Shown here in pieces: positions 38,757 to 47,264 of a stretch of 64,000 nt of DNA. A model generated the notes under the pieces. It searched no databases and had not been told where the DNA came from. It saw nothing but the letters and a program-made list of their open reading frames with translations. The translations under genes were made by a program, and so were the position numbers. The stretch lies in the NCBI GenBank assembly GCA_029939575.1, contig JAOZSR010000002.1:24571-88570 (forward strand), given 5' to 3'. Numbering within the stretch: the stretch's first letter is position 1; each line of letters starts with the position of its first letter. The DNA comes from Fidelibacterota bacterium (lineage in GTDB: Bacteria; Fidelibacterota; UBA2242; JAOZSR01).

Positions 38757-39806
38757 TTATAAAGAAATATAAGTATCCAGTTCTTCAGCAATATCCTTGA
38801 TTATTTTTGTTTTTGTCCTATGAGGAATAAATGCACTTTTAAAACCACTAATAATTATTTCTTTAAAATCAGTTATTTTTAAGTTATAATATTTATAGGC
38901 TATCATAAATTCGTTGGTTAAGGTCGTGTTTGAGATTAATCTATTATCGGTATTCAAGGTAACACGTAGTCCAAAATCAAGATAAAATTTGAATGGGTGG
39001 GATATAAAATTTGGGACACTTCCGGTATGAACATTACTTGTTATACACATTTCCAGGGCAATCCTGTGATCGTTTACATAATTTAATAAATCACCATTTT
39101 GTTTTAGTCTGACACCATGCCCAATCCTATGAGCTCCACAATAATGGATTGCCTGATGAATTGATTCAGGACCATAATCTTCACCGGCGTGTATAGTTGT
39201 ATTAATATTATTACTTAAAATCAGAAAAAAAGCTTCTCTGTGGTCTTTGGCTGGAAAATTCTCCTCTACTCCTGCTAAATCGAAACCAACTACTCCACGA
39301 TTTTTATAGGCCACAGATAACTCAGCAAGTTGATAGGAAACTTCAGGAGAAATGCTTCTGATGCCACATACAATCACTCCTGTTTTTATTTTATATTCAT
39401 CTTCGGCCTGTTTTAATCCTGCCAGAACCGCATCAACAGTTTCCATAGAAGTCATACCTCGTTGAGTGTGTAAAATCGGAGAATAACGTACCTCAAGGTA
39501 AAGTATATTCTCGTTATAAGCATCTTCTGCCAATTCAAAAGCAGCACGAGTCAATGCTTCCGGAGTCTGGAGAACCGATAATGTATAATCAAACATTTTA
39601 ATATATTTTTTTAATGTAATATGCTTATCAGTTACCGATACAAGTTTGCGTAATTCTTCTTTATTTTTAGTTGGAAGTTCAACTTTATCCCTTTCCGCCA
39701 ATTCCAAAATGGTATCAAGTCTTAAAGAACCATCAAGATGGCAGTGCAAATCAGTTTTGGGTAATTCTCTAATAAATTCTTCTGTGATTTTAATTTGTTT
39801 AGTCAT
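38757..39806 (-). CDS. add: Adenosine deaminase
   Basis: 349 residues. Zinc ligands H21 and H23 in KTDLHCHLDGSL; TTIHAGEDYGPESI holds the third histidine; CGAHRIGHGVRL holds the catalytic histidine; LNTDN has the aspartate ligand. It deaminates adenosine and deoxyadenosine to inosine. Some relatives act on adenine or on N6-modified bases, but the His-Ala-Gly-Glu motif supports adenosine-type activity. It starts one base after the stop of the PqqD-like gene, so the pair is co-transcribed. Confidence 0.95.
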   Translation of the reverse strand: MTKQIKITEEFIRELPKTDLHCHLDGSLRLDTILELAERDKVELPTKNKEELRKLVSVTDKHITLKKYIKMFDYTLSVLQTPEALTRAAFELAEDAYNENILYLEVRYSPILHTQRGMTSMETVDAVLAGLKQAEDEYKIKTGVIVCGIRSISPEVSYQLAELSVAYKNRGVVGFDLAGVEENFPAKDHREAFFLILSNNINTTIHAGEDYGPESIHQAIHYCGAHRIGHGVRLKQNGDLLNYVNDHRIALEMCITSNVHTGSVPNFISHPFKFYLDFGLRVTLNTDNRLISNTTLTNEFMIAYKYYNLKITDFKEIIISGFKSAFIPHRTKTKIIKDIAEELDTYISL

Positions 39807-39807
39807 A

Positions 39808-40158
39808 TTAATACTCTATAAATTTTTCTCGTTTCATAGTTGATAAAAACATCCCGAGCCTTTCATAAACAGGCTGGATTTTCTCTCCCAGTTCTTTCTC
39901 CAGTTCATTCCCGATTTCAACAGCATTCTTTTTTCCGTCAATTTTATTCCATACAGCTGTCCCAATTTCATCTAATTTTGTTTTAAAATCAGGATATTTC
40001 ATACGGTGTAAAAGATGCTTAACCAAAAAACTATTTCTAAATTTAGGCTTTAATAAAATTATCATTTTATCTTCTGCAATATCACTTTTAACTAATTTAT
40101 GTGGTACTACATTGTACATGTTAATTTCAGATTCATTTATCTTACTTTTTTTTGCCAC
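39808..40158 (-). CDS. PqqD-like peptide-chaperone family protein
   Basis: 116 residues. The C-terminal 70 residues match PqqD-type proteins: EIGTAVWNKIDGKKNAVEIG followed by a short winged-helix-like region with RLGMFLSTMKREKFI. PqqD proteins present precursor peptides to radical-SAM enzymes, but stand-alone copies exist in FCB genomes with unknown roles. The first 45 residues (VPHKLVKSD...IILLKPKF) have no recognised domain. No radical-SAM gene or precursor peptide is nearby. It is first of a pair with adenosine deaminase. Confidence 0.75.
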   Translation of the reverse strand: MAKKSKINESEINMYNVVPHKLVKSDIAEDKMIILLKPKFRNSFLVKHLLHRMKYPDFKTKLDEIGTAVWNKIDGKKNAVEIGNELEKELGEKIQPVYERLGMFLSTMKREKFIEY

Positions 40159-40506
40159 TAAATATTCTCATTTTTTTTCATTTTTTATTAATACTTTTTT
40201 ATTAATACTTAAAGTAAAATAATAAATAAGTTAACAAAAACTAAAGAAAGTATTTTTAATAATCAAGAAGATAGTTACAGATTGCATTATATAATCAGTT
40301 TTACTAAAATCGGATTAGGAGGATAAATCCAGTTGTAAATATTTTATTGCCAATATTCTATTTAATTGTTGATATATCATGAATTAAAAAGATTAAAACA
40401 TAACAATACTTAACCATAAAAATATGAATAATTGTAATCAATAATTTTTAATTCAGCCTGGTATATTTCCAAAAATCAAATACTCAAAAATAAATTCGTT
40501 TTATTA
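40159..40506. other. AT-rich spacer without a recognisable gene
   Basis: About 350 nt between the PqqD-like gene (minus) and the tRNA promoter (plus). I see no coding frame with a start and ribosome site, no strong hairpin and no repeat. It probably holds the promoter of the PqqD-like/adenosine deaminase pair. Confidence 0.5.
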
Positions 40507-40535
40507 TTGCAAATAAAAGAAATATTTTATATAAT
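40507..40535 (+). promoter_or_regulatory. Promoter of tRNA-Arg
   Basis: TTGCAA (40507-40512), 17-nt spacer, TATAAT (40530-40535). Transcription would begin near 40542, leaving a leader of about 30 nt for RNase P to remove. A second perfect-spaced pair, TTGACA-N17-TATAAA (40543-40571), would start inside the tRNA and so cannot make the mature tRNA. Confidence 0.75.
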
Positions 40536-40572
40536 TCGTTGCTTGACAGTAGAGTGGAAAAAAAATATAAAT

Positions 40573-40645
40573 GCCCTTGTAGTTCAACAGGACAGAATAG
40601 GGGATTCCTAATCCCTAGATCTGGGTTCGAGTCCCGGCGAGGGTA
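40573..40645 (+). tRNA. tRNA-Arg (anticodon CCT)
   Basis: 73 nt folding as a cloverleaf: acceptor GCCCTTG/CGAGGGT, D-arm GTTC/GAAT with GG in the loop, anticodon stem GGGGA/TCCCT around TTCCTAA (anticodon CCT, reads AGG), T-arm CTGGG-TTCGAGT-CCCGG, discriminator A. The CCA end is not encoded and must be added by CCA-transferase. A few G-T pairs are present. Confidence 0.96.
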
Positions 40646-40667
40646 CTGGAAAAAATGGAGAAAATGA

Positions 40668-41351
40668 ATGTTAAAACCAAAAAGAAAAATCACAAGACAA
40701 GAAATCAAGAAAGACCCATTATTAGAAAAAGTAGGTCAGATCAATAGTTATTTACATAAAAATTTAAAAAAACTTACAATTTACGGTATAGCAGTTGTAT
40801 TATTGATTGTTTTTTCATTTTTAATGTTCACAAGTTCTAAAAACAAACAAACAGCCGCATCAGGTTCTTTTGGAATTGCTGAATTAAAACTTAAAAACGG
40901 TCAGGTTGAAAAAGGCATTGAAGAACTTAACAGAATCGTGGAAAATTTTGCAGGCAGTGATGCAGCCGGACTTAGTATCTTTTTACTTGCAAAAAACAGC
41001 CTTAATGAAAAAATGTTTGATGATGCCAGAGCAAATTTTGAAATATTCATCAAAGAACACAAAGATAACAAAATGTTACTTGCTGCCGCTTATAGCGGAC
41101 TGGCAGTTTGCCTGGAAAAAAATAAAGACTATGCAGGTGCTGCATCAAATTTTGAAAAAGGTGGTAAAACAAGTCCTTATGCATATCAACAAAACGAATG
41201 TTTTTTAAATAGTGTCAGGAACCTGATTTTAATAAATGACCTGGGACGTGCAGAAATCTTAGTAAATGAAACTCTCGATAATGAACCCGACTATAAAACC
41301 AAATCATCGGCAGAGAGTTTACTTGCTCAGATTGAGGTATTAAAAGGATAA
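40668..41351 (+). CDS. Membrane-anchored TPR-like protein (YfgM-like)
   Basis: 227 residues: cytoplasmic basic N-terminus (1-35), one membrane helix (about 36-54, LTIYGIAVVLLIVFSFLMF), then helical repeats resembling tetratricopeptides (AAGSFGIAELKLKNGQVEKG; DDARANFEIFIKEHKDN; YAGAASNFEKGGK). The layout is like YfgM, a periplasmic TPR protein tied to the Sec translocon and outer-membrane protein folding, but similarity by eye is only general. It starts 22 nt after the tRNA with GGAG at good spacing, so it may be read from the tRNA promoter. Confidence 0.75.
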   Translation: MLKPKRKITRQEIKKDPLLEKVGQINSYLHKNLKKLTIYGIAVVLLIVFSFLMFTSSKNKQTAASGSFGIAELKLKNGQVEKGIEELNRIVENFAGSDAAGLSIFLLAKNSLNEKMFDDARANFEIFIKEHKDNKMLLAAAYSGLAVCLEKNKDYAGAASNFEKGGKTSPYAYQQNECFLNSVRNLILINDLGRAEILVNETLDNEPDYKTKSSAESLLAQIEVLKG

Positions 41352-41362
41352 AAAAATAATAT

Positions 41363-41391
41363 TTGCAAAACATAAAAATATCTATTATATT
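41363..41391 (+). promoter_or_regulatory. Candidate promoter of the rimP-nusA-infB operon
   Basis: TTGCAA (41363-41368), 17 nt, TATATT (41386-41391). The same -35 sequence and spacing occur before the tRNA-Arg gene. The predicted start near 41398 puts the following hairpin at the very 5' end of the transcript. Confidence 0.6.
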
Positions 41392-41400
41392 TTGGTGCAG

Positions 41401-41427
41401 AAAGTGGGTTGACAAACCCACTTTTTT
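41401..41427 (+). terminator. Hairpin with T-run in the rimP leader (attenuator or upstream terminator)
   Basis: A perfect 10-bp stem AAAGTGGGTT/AACCCACTTT (41401-41410 with 41415-41424), loop GACA and a T run to 41427. It sits 49 nt after the TPR gene and 26 nt before rimP. It may end the TPR transcript, or act as a leader element of the rimP operon if the promoter at 41363-41391 is used. Confidence 0.8.
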
Positions 41428-41453
41428 CATTTCAAAAATAGGATAAGAAATTA

Positions 41454-41906
41454 TTGAAAGAATTGCAGGAAAAGATAAAAAACATAATTGAGCCAATTTT
41501 GACTAAGCACGATTGCTACATTGTTGAGTTAAAAATAACTCAACAGGGTAATCGTAATTTCCTGAAAATATTTATTCAGGATGACAAAGGAATCTCTCTT
41601 GATAAAATATCATTAGTCACTAAAGATTTAAACAACAATGAAGCATTTGACGCACTTTCCCCGGAAGGTTTTCGAATGGAAATTAGTTCACCTGGAGCGG
41701 ATTACCCCTTGAAATTAAAAAGAGATTTTATCAGGAATAAAGACAGGATATTACAGTTTTTCCATACAAATCCAGATTTTCAGTCCCCAATAAATGGTAA
41801 ACTAGGTGAAATTACAGATGACTACATTATTATTAATTTAAAAAAAAGCGCTAAGAAATTAACATATCAAGAATTAAATTATGCGAAGGTCATTTTTGAA
41901 ATTTAA
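41454..41906 (+). CDS. rimP: Ribosome maturation factor RimP
   Basis: 150 residues, the normal size. LTKHDCYIVELKITQQGNRNF at the N-terminus, the central GISLDKISLVTKDLNN and VSSPGADYPLK-like EISSPGADYPLK signature, then a C-terminal SH3-like domain. It assists 30S subunit maturation. The start is TTG after AGGATAAG. It heads the conserved rimP-nusA-infB-rbfA-truB order, 21 nt before nusA. Confidence 0.95.
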   Translation: MKELQEKIKNIIEPILTKHDCYIVELKITQQGNRNFLKIFIQDDKGISLDKISLVTKDLNNNEAFDALSPEGFRMEISSPGADYPLKLKRDFIRNKDRILQFFHTNPDFQSPINGKLGEITDDYIIINLKKSAKKLTYQELNYAKVIFEI

Positions 41907-41927
41907 TTTTTCTAAAGGAGAAAAAAA

Positions 41928-43301
41928 TTGATTAATACAGATATAATTGAAGCCTTTTCCCAAATCGCACGTGAAAAAAACGTCGAGAGGGATGAACTTG
42001 GTGAGATTATTGAAAGGGTATTCTTTACTCTAATTGAAAAAAAATATGAAGATACATCAAATTTTGATGTTATCGTTAATATGGACAAAGGCGAAATTGA
42101 AATATATCAACAAAAAGAAATTGTTGGCGAAGTAGCAGACCCACTTCATGAAATTCATATAGAAGATGCCAAAGAAGTTGATCCTGATCTGGAAATTGGC
42201 GATCCATATATTGAAATCATCGACCCAATGAGTTTTGGAAGAAGATTGATTTCCCAGGCCAAACAAATCCTCAATCAACAAATTATTCGGGTAGAAAAAA
42301 ATGTGATCTATGAAGAATATCTTAAAAAAGTTGGTGAAATTATTATTGGAGATGTTCACCAGATAAGAAGAGATGCTATCTTCATCAATGTTGGTAAAGC
42401 TGAATTAAAAATGCCTCGAGAAGAACAAATTCCAGGCGAAAGATACAGACGTGGCGAGACAATTAAGTCAATCATAAAAGATGCTGTTAAAGGCACTGGT
42501 AATCCTGAAATTATCGTTTCCCGTGCAGATGCCTCTTTTTTGACAAAACTTTTTGAAAATGAAGTGCCTGAAATTTATGATAAAACAATTGAAATTAAGA
42601 GAGTTGCCAGACAGGCAGGTGATCGAAGCAAGGTTATTGTTGAATCTAACGATCGTAGAATCGATGCTGTCGGAGCCTGTGTTGGTATCAAAGGTAGCCG
42701 TATTCAGGCAATTGTACGCGAATTAAATAATGAAAAAATTGATATCATTCATAATAGTTCTGAATCCGAAATCTTAATTACAAGGGCATTATCACCGGCG
42801 AAACCATTTATGTTGGAAATTGATGAAGAGAAAAAAACAGCTCTTGCAATTTTTGATGATGAAGATATATCAGTTGCTATTGGAAAAATGGGTCAGAATA
42901 TCAGGCTAGCATCCCAGGTTACAGGCTATACTATTGACGCAATTAAAAGATCAGATTATGAAATCACCGGATCCGAAATACTCTACCTGGAAGAAATTGA
43001 AGATTTATCTGAACATAACTGGAAAATCCTTTATTCTATGGGAATTGAAACAACCGAAGAACTATTATCAACTCCCAAAGAAGAACTGTTAACAATAAAA
43101 GGTCTCGGTGAAAAAACTATTGATAAAATTTATGATATTGTTAAAGAGACTATTGAAAAACAAAAGCAGGAACAGGAAGCTGCATTAAATGCTGTTCAGG
43201 ATGAAACGGCAAGTTCTGATGATTATAATGAAGAAGAGTCAGATAACAATGGAACCACAGAGTTTTCCGAAGATGATATCAAAGATGATTTATTAGACTA
43301 A
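41928..43301 (+). CDS. nusA: Transcription elongation/termination factor NusA
   Basis: 457 residues: N-terminal RNA-polymerase-binding domain (1-125), S1 domain (about 130-200, GEIIIGDVHQIRRDAIFINVGKAE), two KH domains (about 200-345, GACVGIKGSRIQAIV; IGKMGQNIRLASQVTGY), and a helix-hairpin-helix segment (about 350-415, LSTPKEELLTIKGLGEKTIDKI). It ends with an acidic tail. It modulates pausing, termination and antitermination. The start is TTG after AAAGGAG at good spacing. Confidence 0.97.
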   Translation: MINTDIIEAFSQIAREKNVERDELGEIIERVFFTLIEKKYEDTSNFDVIVNMDKGEIEIYQQKEIVGEVADPLHEIHIEDAKEVDPDLEIGDPYIEIIDPMSFGRRLISQAKQILNQQIIRVEKNVIYEEYLKKVGEIIIGDVHQIRRDAIFINVGKAELKMPREEQIPGERYRRGETIKSIIKDAVKGTGNPEIIVSRADASFLTKLFENEVPEIYDKTIEIKRVARQAGDRSKVIVESNDRRIDAVGACVGIKGSRIQAIVRELNNEKIDIIHNSSESEILITRALSPAKPFMLEIDEEKKTALAIFDDEDISVAIGKMGQNIRLASQVTGYTIDAIKRSDYEITGSEILYLEEIEDLSEHNWKILYSMGIETTEELLSTPKEELLTIKGLGEKTIDKIYDIVKETIEKQKQEQEAALNAVQDETASSDDYNEEESDNNGTTEFSEDDIKDDLLD

Positions 43302-43314
43302 ACGAAAGAGGTAA

Positions 43315-45864
43315 ATGGGTAATAATATTAAAATGAAGCAGAAAAGAATATTTGAGATAGCTAAAGAATTAAATATTTCACACATAGAGATAACTCAATT
43401 TCTAAAGAAAGAAAAAGTTCCTTTTAAATCCATAATGACCTCTGTCAACGATGATATCTATATGAAAATTCTGGAAGAATTCGCTAAGGAAAAGGATATT
43501 GTTGAAAGAATAAAAAAGGAAAAAGCCCGGAAAGAAGCAGAATTCAAACGGAAATCTATGGAAGACGCCAGACAAAAGGCCGAGGCTGAACAGGAAAAAA
43601 TCAAAACTGAAATATTCTCCCAGGCGGAAGCCAATATTAGCTCGGCTATTCTCTCAGTTTACAAACACAGTGAAGATATTAAAAAATCATTAATCAAAGA
43701 AATACAGGAAATTGAAAAGGTTACTGATGTAACTGTAGAAAAGGCTAAACAGCCGGTAATAAAGAAATCTTCGGCAAAACCGAAAAAAGAAATTCACAAA
43801 AAAGAAATCGAGGTCGCCACCGAAAAAGCAACCGACGAAAAAGACTCAACTAAAAAGAAATCCAAAAGTAATAAACTTCGCCGTGTTTCCATTTCTGAAA
43901 TTGAATCCAGACTGGAATCTTCGGGAAATAAAAAACGTAAAGAAAAAAAGAAAAAGAAAAAGAAAAAACGGGAAATCGTTATTGACGCCAAACAGGTTGA
44001 TGAATCAATCCGGAAAACAATGGCCAAAATGGATGAAAAATCAACTAAGAAAAAATATAAGAAAAAAGATAAATCCGGATCAGATGAATCTGAAACCAGA
44101 CAGGTAATCAGAATAAGTGAATTTGCAACCGTAGAGACATTAGCCAAATTGATGGATATAGATCCGGCAGACATTATCCAGATATGTATTGAACTTGGAA
44201 TGTTTGTGACAATTAACCAGCGCTTAGATTTTGATACTATTTTATTAATTACCGAAGAATTTAATTTTGAAGTGGAACAGTTGGAACAATATGGTGAAGA
44301 ATTCCTAAAAATCGAAGAAACTGAAGAAGATTTGGAAAACGCCGAACCCAGGCCTCCGGTTATAGCAATTATGGGGCATGTGGATCATGGGAAAACAACT
44401 CTGCTTGATAATATCAGAAATGCCAATGTTGTTGGTGGAGAAGCAGGAGGTATCACACAACATATTGGCGCTTACCAGGTACAACTTCCTAGTAAACAAT
44501 ATATTACATTCCTAGACACTCCAGGTCATGAGGCTTTTACTGAAATGAGATCCCGTGGTGCACAGGTTACTGACATGGTGATATTAATTGTGGCTGCCGA
44601 TGATGGCGTAATGCCCAGAACAATTGAAGCTATTAACCATGCAAAAGCTGCAGGAGTTCCTATGGTTATTGCAGTAAATAAAATCGATAAACCTGATGCA
44701 GATCCGGAAAGAGTATATAGAGAATTATCTGAAAATAATATTCTGGTTGAAAAATGGGGTGGTGAAGTTCAGGTTGCTGAAATATCAGCACTAACAGGAA
44801 AAGGTATTGATAAACTACTTGATCTTATTATACTTGAAGCCGAAATGATGGAATTAAAAGCAAACCAAAATACTCTGGCTCAGGGAACTGTTATTGAAGC
44901 CAGAGTGGACAAGAGACATGGATCAATGGCTACAATCCTGATTCAAAAAGGTTGCCTTGAAATTGGAAACCCCTTTGTTTGTGGTGCGGCTTTTGGACGA
45001 GTCAGAGCAATGTTTGACGAATATGGCAAAAATATCAAGATTGCCAAACCTGGAAAACCGGTAATTGTAACAGGTCTCGACATATTACCACATTTAGCTG
45101 ACATTTTTTCTGTTGTCAAAGATCCCTCAGAAGCCAGAAAGATCGCTCTTGAGAGACAAAAAATTGAAAGAGAGCATAGAAACAGACAAGATAAAGAATG
45201 GACTCTGGACACAATTTCCAAACACATTGCTGATGGTGAAGTAAATCAATTAAATATTGTTCTAAAATGTGATGTTGATGGCTCTGTAGAAGCCATCAAA
45301 AGTAGTTTGGCTCCTCTTGGAAATAATGAAGTATCCACTTCAATAATACATAGTGCCGCCGGAATAATATCAGAAAATGACATTCTGCTTGCAAAAACCT
45401 CACAAGCGATTGTAATTGGGTTTAATGTAACAGCCAATCCCAAAATAAAAGAACTGGCTAAGAAGGAAAATGTAGAAATTCGTAACTATTCTGTTATTTA
45501 TGAATTGATTGACGATATAAACACTGCTCTTGAAGGTATGTTATCTCCCGAAAAAATTGAAATTGATACTGGAAAAGCGACTGTAAAAGTTATAATCAAA
45601 ATTCCAAAACTTGGAATAATTGCTGGATCATATATTAACGAAGGTGTTGTTAACAGGTTGTCAAAGGTCAGGCTTATTCGTGACAACAAAACCATCTTTA
45701 CCGGTGATATTTCATCATTAAAAAGATTCAAAGATGATGTAAAAGAAGTCAAAGAGGGTTATGAATGTGGAATTGGACTGGAAAATTTCAACAATATCAA
45801 AGAAAATGACGTTATGGTATTTTACAAGATAAAATCTGTGAAAAGAAAACTGGAAAAAAAATAA
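43315..45864 (+). CDS. infB: Translation initiation factor IF-2
   Basis: 849 residues. The N-terminal part (1-330) has an IF2N module (RIFEIAKELNISHIEITQFLKK) and a long Lys/Glu coiled coil including a run of lysines near residue 215. A second IF2N module precedes the G domain with GHVDHGKTT (about 354-362), DTPGHEAF and NKID (about 459). Domains II, III and IV follow to the end; domain II contains GTVIEARVDKRHGSMATILIQKG. It delivers initiator tRNA to the 30S. The start ATG follows GAAAGAGG. Confidence 0.98.
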   Translation: MGNNIKMKQKRIFEIAKELNISHIEITQFLKKEKVPFKSIMTSVNDDIYMKILEEFAKEKDIVERIKKEKARKEAEFKRKSMEDARQKAEAEQEKIKTEIFSQAEANISSAILSVYKHSEDIKKSLIKEIQEIEKVTDVTVEKAKQPVIKKSSAKPKKEIHKKEIEVATEKATDEKDSTKKKSKSNKLRRVSISEIESRLESSGNKKRKEKKKKKKKKREIVIDAKQVDESIRKTMAKMDEKSTKKKYKKKDKSGSDESETRQVIRISEFATVETLAKLMDIDPADIIQICIELGMFVTINQRLDFDTILLITEEFNFEVEQLEQYGEEFLKIEETEEDLENAEPRPPVIAIMGHVDHGKTTLLDNIRNANVVGGEAGGITQHIGAYQVQLPSKQYITFLDTPGHEAFTEMRSRGAQVTDMVILIVAADDGVMPRTIEAINHAKAAGVPMVIAVNKIDKPDADPERVYRELSENNILVEKWGGEVQVAEISALTGKGIDKLLDLIILEAEMMELKANQNTLAQGTVIEARVDKRHGSMATILIQKGCLEIGNPFVCGAAFGRVRAMFDEYGKNIKIAKPGKPVIVTGLDILPHLADIFSVVKDPSEARKIALERQKIEREHRNRQDKEWTLDTISKHIADGEVNQLNIVLKCDVDGSVEAIKSSLAPLGNNEVSTSIIHSAAGIISENDILLAKTSQAIVIGFNVTANPKIKELAKKENVEIRNYSVIYELIDDINTALEGMLSPEKIEIDTGKATVKVIIKIPKLGIIAGSYINEGVVNRLSKVRLIRDNKTIFTGDISSLKRFKDDVKEVKEGYECGIGLENFNNIKENDVMVFYKIKSVKRKLEKK

Positions 45865-45872
45865 CAAATTAA

Positions 45873-46154
45873 ATGACTATTGGATTTTTACAATTAGAAA
45901 TAAAATTACTTTACCCATCATCTCTAAAAGATAAGCGGTCAGTGTTAAAAAGAATGAAAAATCTAACTCGAAAAAAATTCAATGTTTCCGTAGCCGAACT
46001 TGCTAATTTACAAAGCATAAGGTCTACTGTATTGGGATTTGTAACAATTAATACTGATAACAACATAATACATAACACATTAAACAATATTGAAAACCTT
46101 ATTGAAAAGGAATTTGATATTCAAATTATAAATAGAAAGGTAGAAAACCTGTAA
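45873..46154 (+). CDS. DUF503 family protein (YlxP-like)
   Basis: 93 residues. The MTIGFLQLEIKL start and SSLKDKRSVLKRMKNLTRKKFNVSVAEL segment identify the DUF503/YlxP family, small proteins often encoded between infB and rbfA. A role in ribosome assembly or translation is suggested by the conserved neighbourhood but not proven. No clear ribosome site; it starts 8 nt after infB and its stop overlaps the rbfA ATG (TAATG), so it is translationally coupled. Confidence 0.88.
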   Translation: MTIGFLQLEIKLLYPSSLKDKRSVLKRMKNLTRKKFNVSVAELANLQSIRSTVLGFVTINTDNNIIHNTLNNIENLIEKEFDIQIINRKVENL

Positions 46155-46519
46155 TGGCTGGATTTCGTATACAACGCTTTTCTGATGAAGTAAAAAAGAT
46201 TATTTCTGAAATATTTATAAATGAACTTTCAGGAGATGATCTTGGCTTTGTTACCGTTACTAAAGTTAAATGTTCTCCTGACCTGCAAGAGGCTAAGGTT
46301 TATATTAGTGTTTATGAAAATGATGAAAATAAACGAACTATTAAATTCAAAAAGATTATTAAGAAGGTGTCAAAAATACGAGGTTTTCTGGGACATAAAT
46401 TAAAGGCAAGACATGTACCTAACCTGCGTTTTTATGAAGATGATAGTTTGCAATATGCTGAAAAAATTGAAAAGTTGATTCAAAAAATGCATAAAGAAGA
46501 AGAGGAAAATGATAAATAA
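46154..46519 (+). CDS. rbfA: Ribosome-binding factor A
   Basis: 121 residues. A KH-like fold with RIQRFSDEVKKIISEIF at the N-terminus, FVTVTKVKCSPDLQEAKVYISVY in the middle and LGHKLKARHVPNLRFYEDDS near the end. It helps late 30S maturation and cold adaptation. It overlaps the YlxP-like gene upstream and truB downstream (11 nt). Confidence 0.96.
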   Translation: MAGFRIQRFSDEVKKIISEIFINELSGDDLGFVTVTKVKCSPDLQEAKVYISVYENDENKRTIKFKKIIKKVSKIRGFLGHKLKARHVPNLRFYEDDSLQYAEKIEKLIQKMHKEEEENDK

Positions 46520-47246
46520 TTCCATATCTGAAATATTAAACATACACAAACCAGTTGGAATTACCTCTTATGATGTTGTCAGGAAAGTAAAAAAAATTCT
46601 AAAGTTAAAAAAAATAGGACATGGTGGAACACTTGATCCTTTCGCAGAAGGAGTTTTATTAATTTTAATTGGCAAAGCAACAAAAAAGATGAACCAACTG
46701 CTTAGTTTGCCTAAATCCTATGAAGCCGAAATTAAACTTGGGCAATCTACTGATACTGCAGACCATACAGGAGAAATTACCGACAATCAACCAGTATTAC
46801 AAATATCCGAACAACAAATCCAACAGGTCATTAATATGTTTCATGGAGAAGTGAATCAAACACCACCACAATATAGTGCAAAAAAAATAAATGGAATTCC
46901 TGCATATAAATTAGCACGACAGGGTATTGAATTTACACTTAATCCGGTTAAAATCAATATTTACGACCTTAAAATAGTACAAACCAATCACTCTATTTTA
47001 AAGATCAACACTTCCTGTTCCAGTGGTACTTATGTTCGTGTTCTCGGAGAAGATATTGCTAAAAAATTTGGTACAGTTGGACATCTTGTATCTTTAAAAC
47101 GCACCTGTATAGGTGACTATAAAATAAATAATTCATTGCTATTTGACAACCTAGAAAAAACACTTATGCCTTTAAAAACAACTATTCTTTCAAAGCATAA
47201 TATGGAATCTGTAAAAAAAGGAATCAATCAAACAGTTAAAAATTAA
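46509..47246 (+). CDS. truB: tRNA pseudouridine(55) synthase TruB
   Basis: 245 residues. Motif I LNIHKPVGITSYDVV, catalytic Asp D43 in GHGGTLDPFAEGVLL, PPQYSAKKINGIPAYKLAR and CSSGTYVRVLGEDIA. It makes pseudouridine 55 in the T-loop of tRNAs. The C-terminus is short, with only a small PUA-like end. The start lies within rbfA and is preceded by AGAGGAAA. Confidence 0.96.
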   Translation: MINNSISEILNIHKPVGITSYDVVRKVKKILKLKKIGHGGTLDPFAEGVLLILIGKATKKMNQLLSLPKSYEAEIKLGQSTDTADHTGEITDNQPVLQISEQQIQQVINMFHGEVNQTPPQYSAKKINGIPAYKLARQGIEFTLNPVKINIYDLKIVQTNHSILKINTSCSSGTYVRVLGEDIAKKFGTVGHLVSLKRTCIGDYKINNSLLFDNLEKTLMPLKTTILSKHNMESVKKGINQTVKN

Positions 47247-47264
47247 TTTTTTTACAATAACACT

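Noticed and set aside
40484..40708. Open frame on the minus strand across the tRNA-Arg gene
   Set aside because: It is the antisense of the tRNA (its PRRDSNPD... text is the reverse of the T-arm); no ribosome site and no homology expected.
43794..44174. Ser/Phe-rich open frame opposite infB
   Set aside because: It mirrors the Lys/Glu-rich linker of IF-2 on the other strand; low-complexity shadow.
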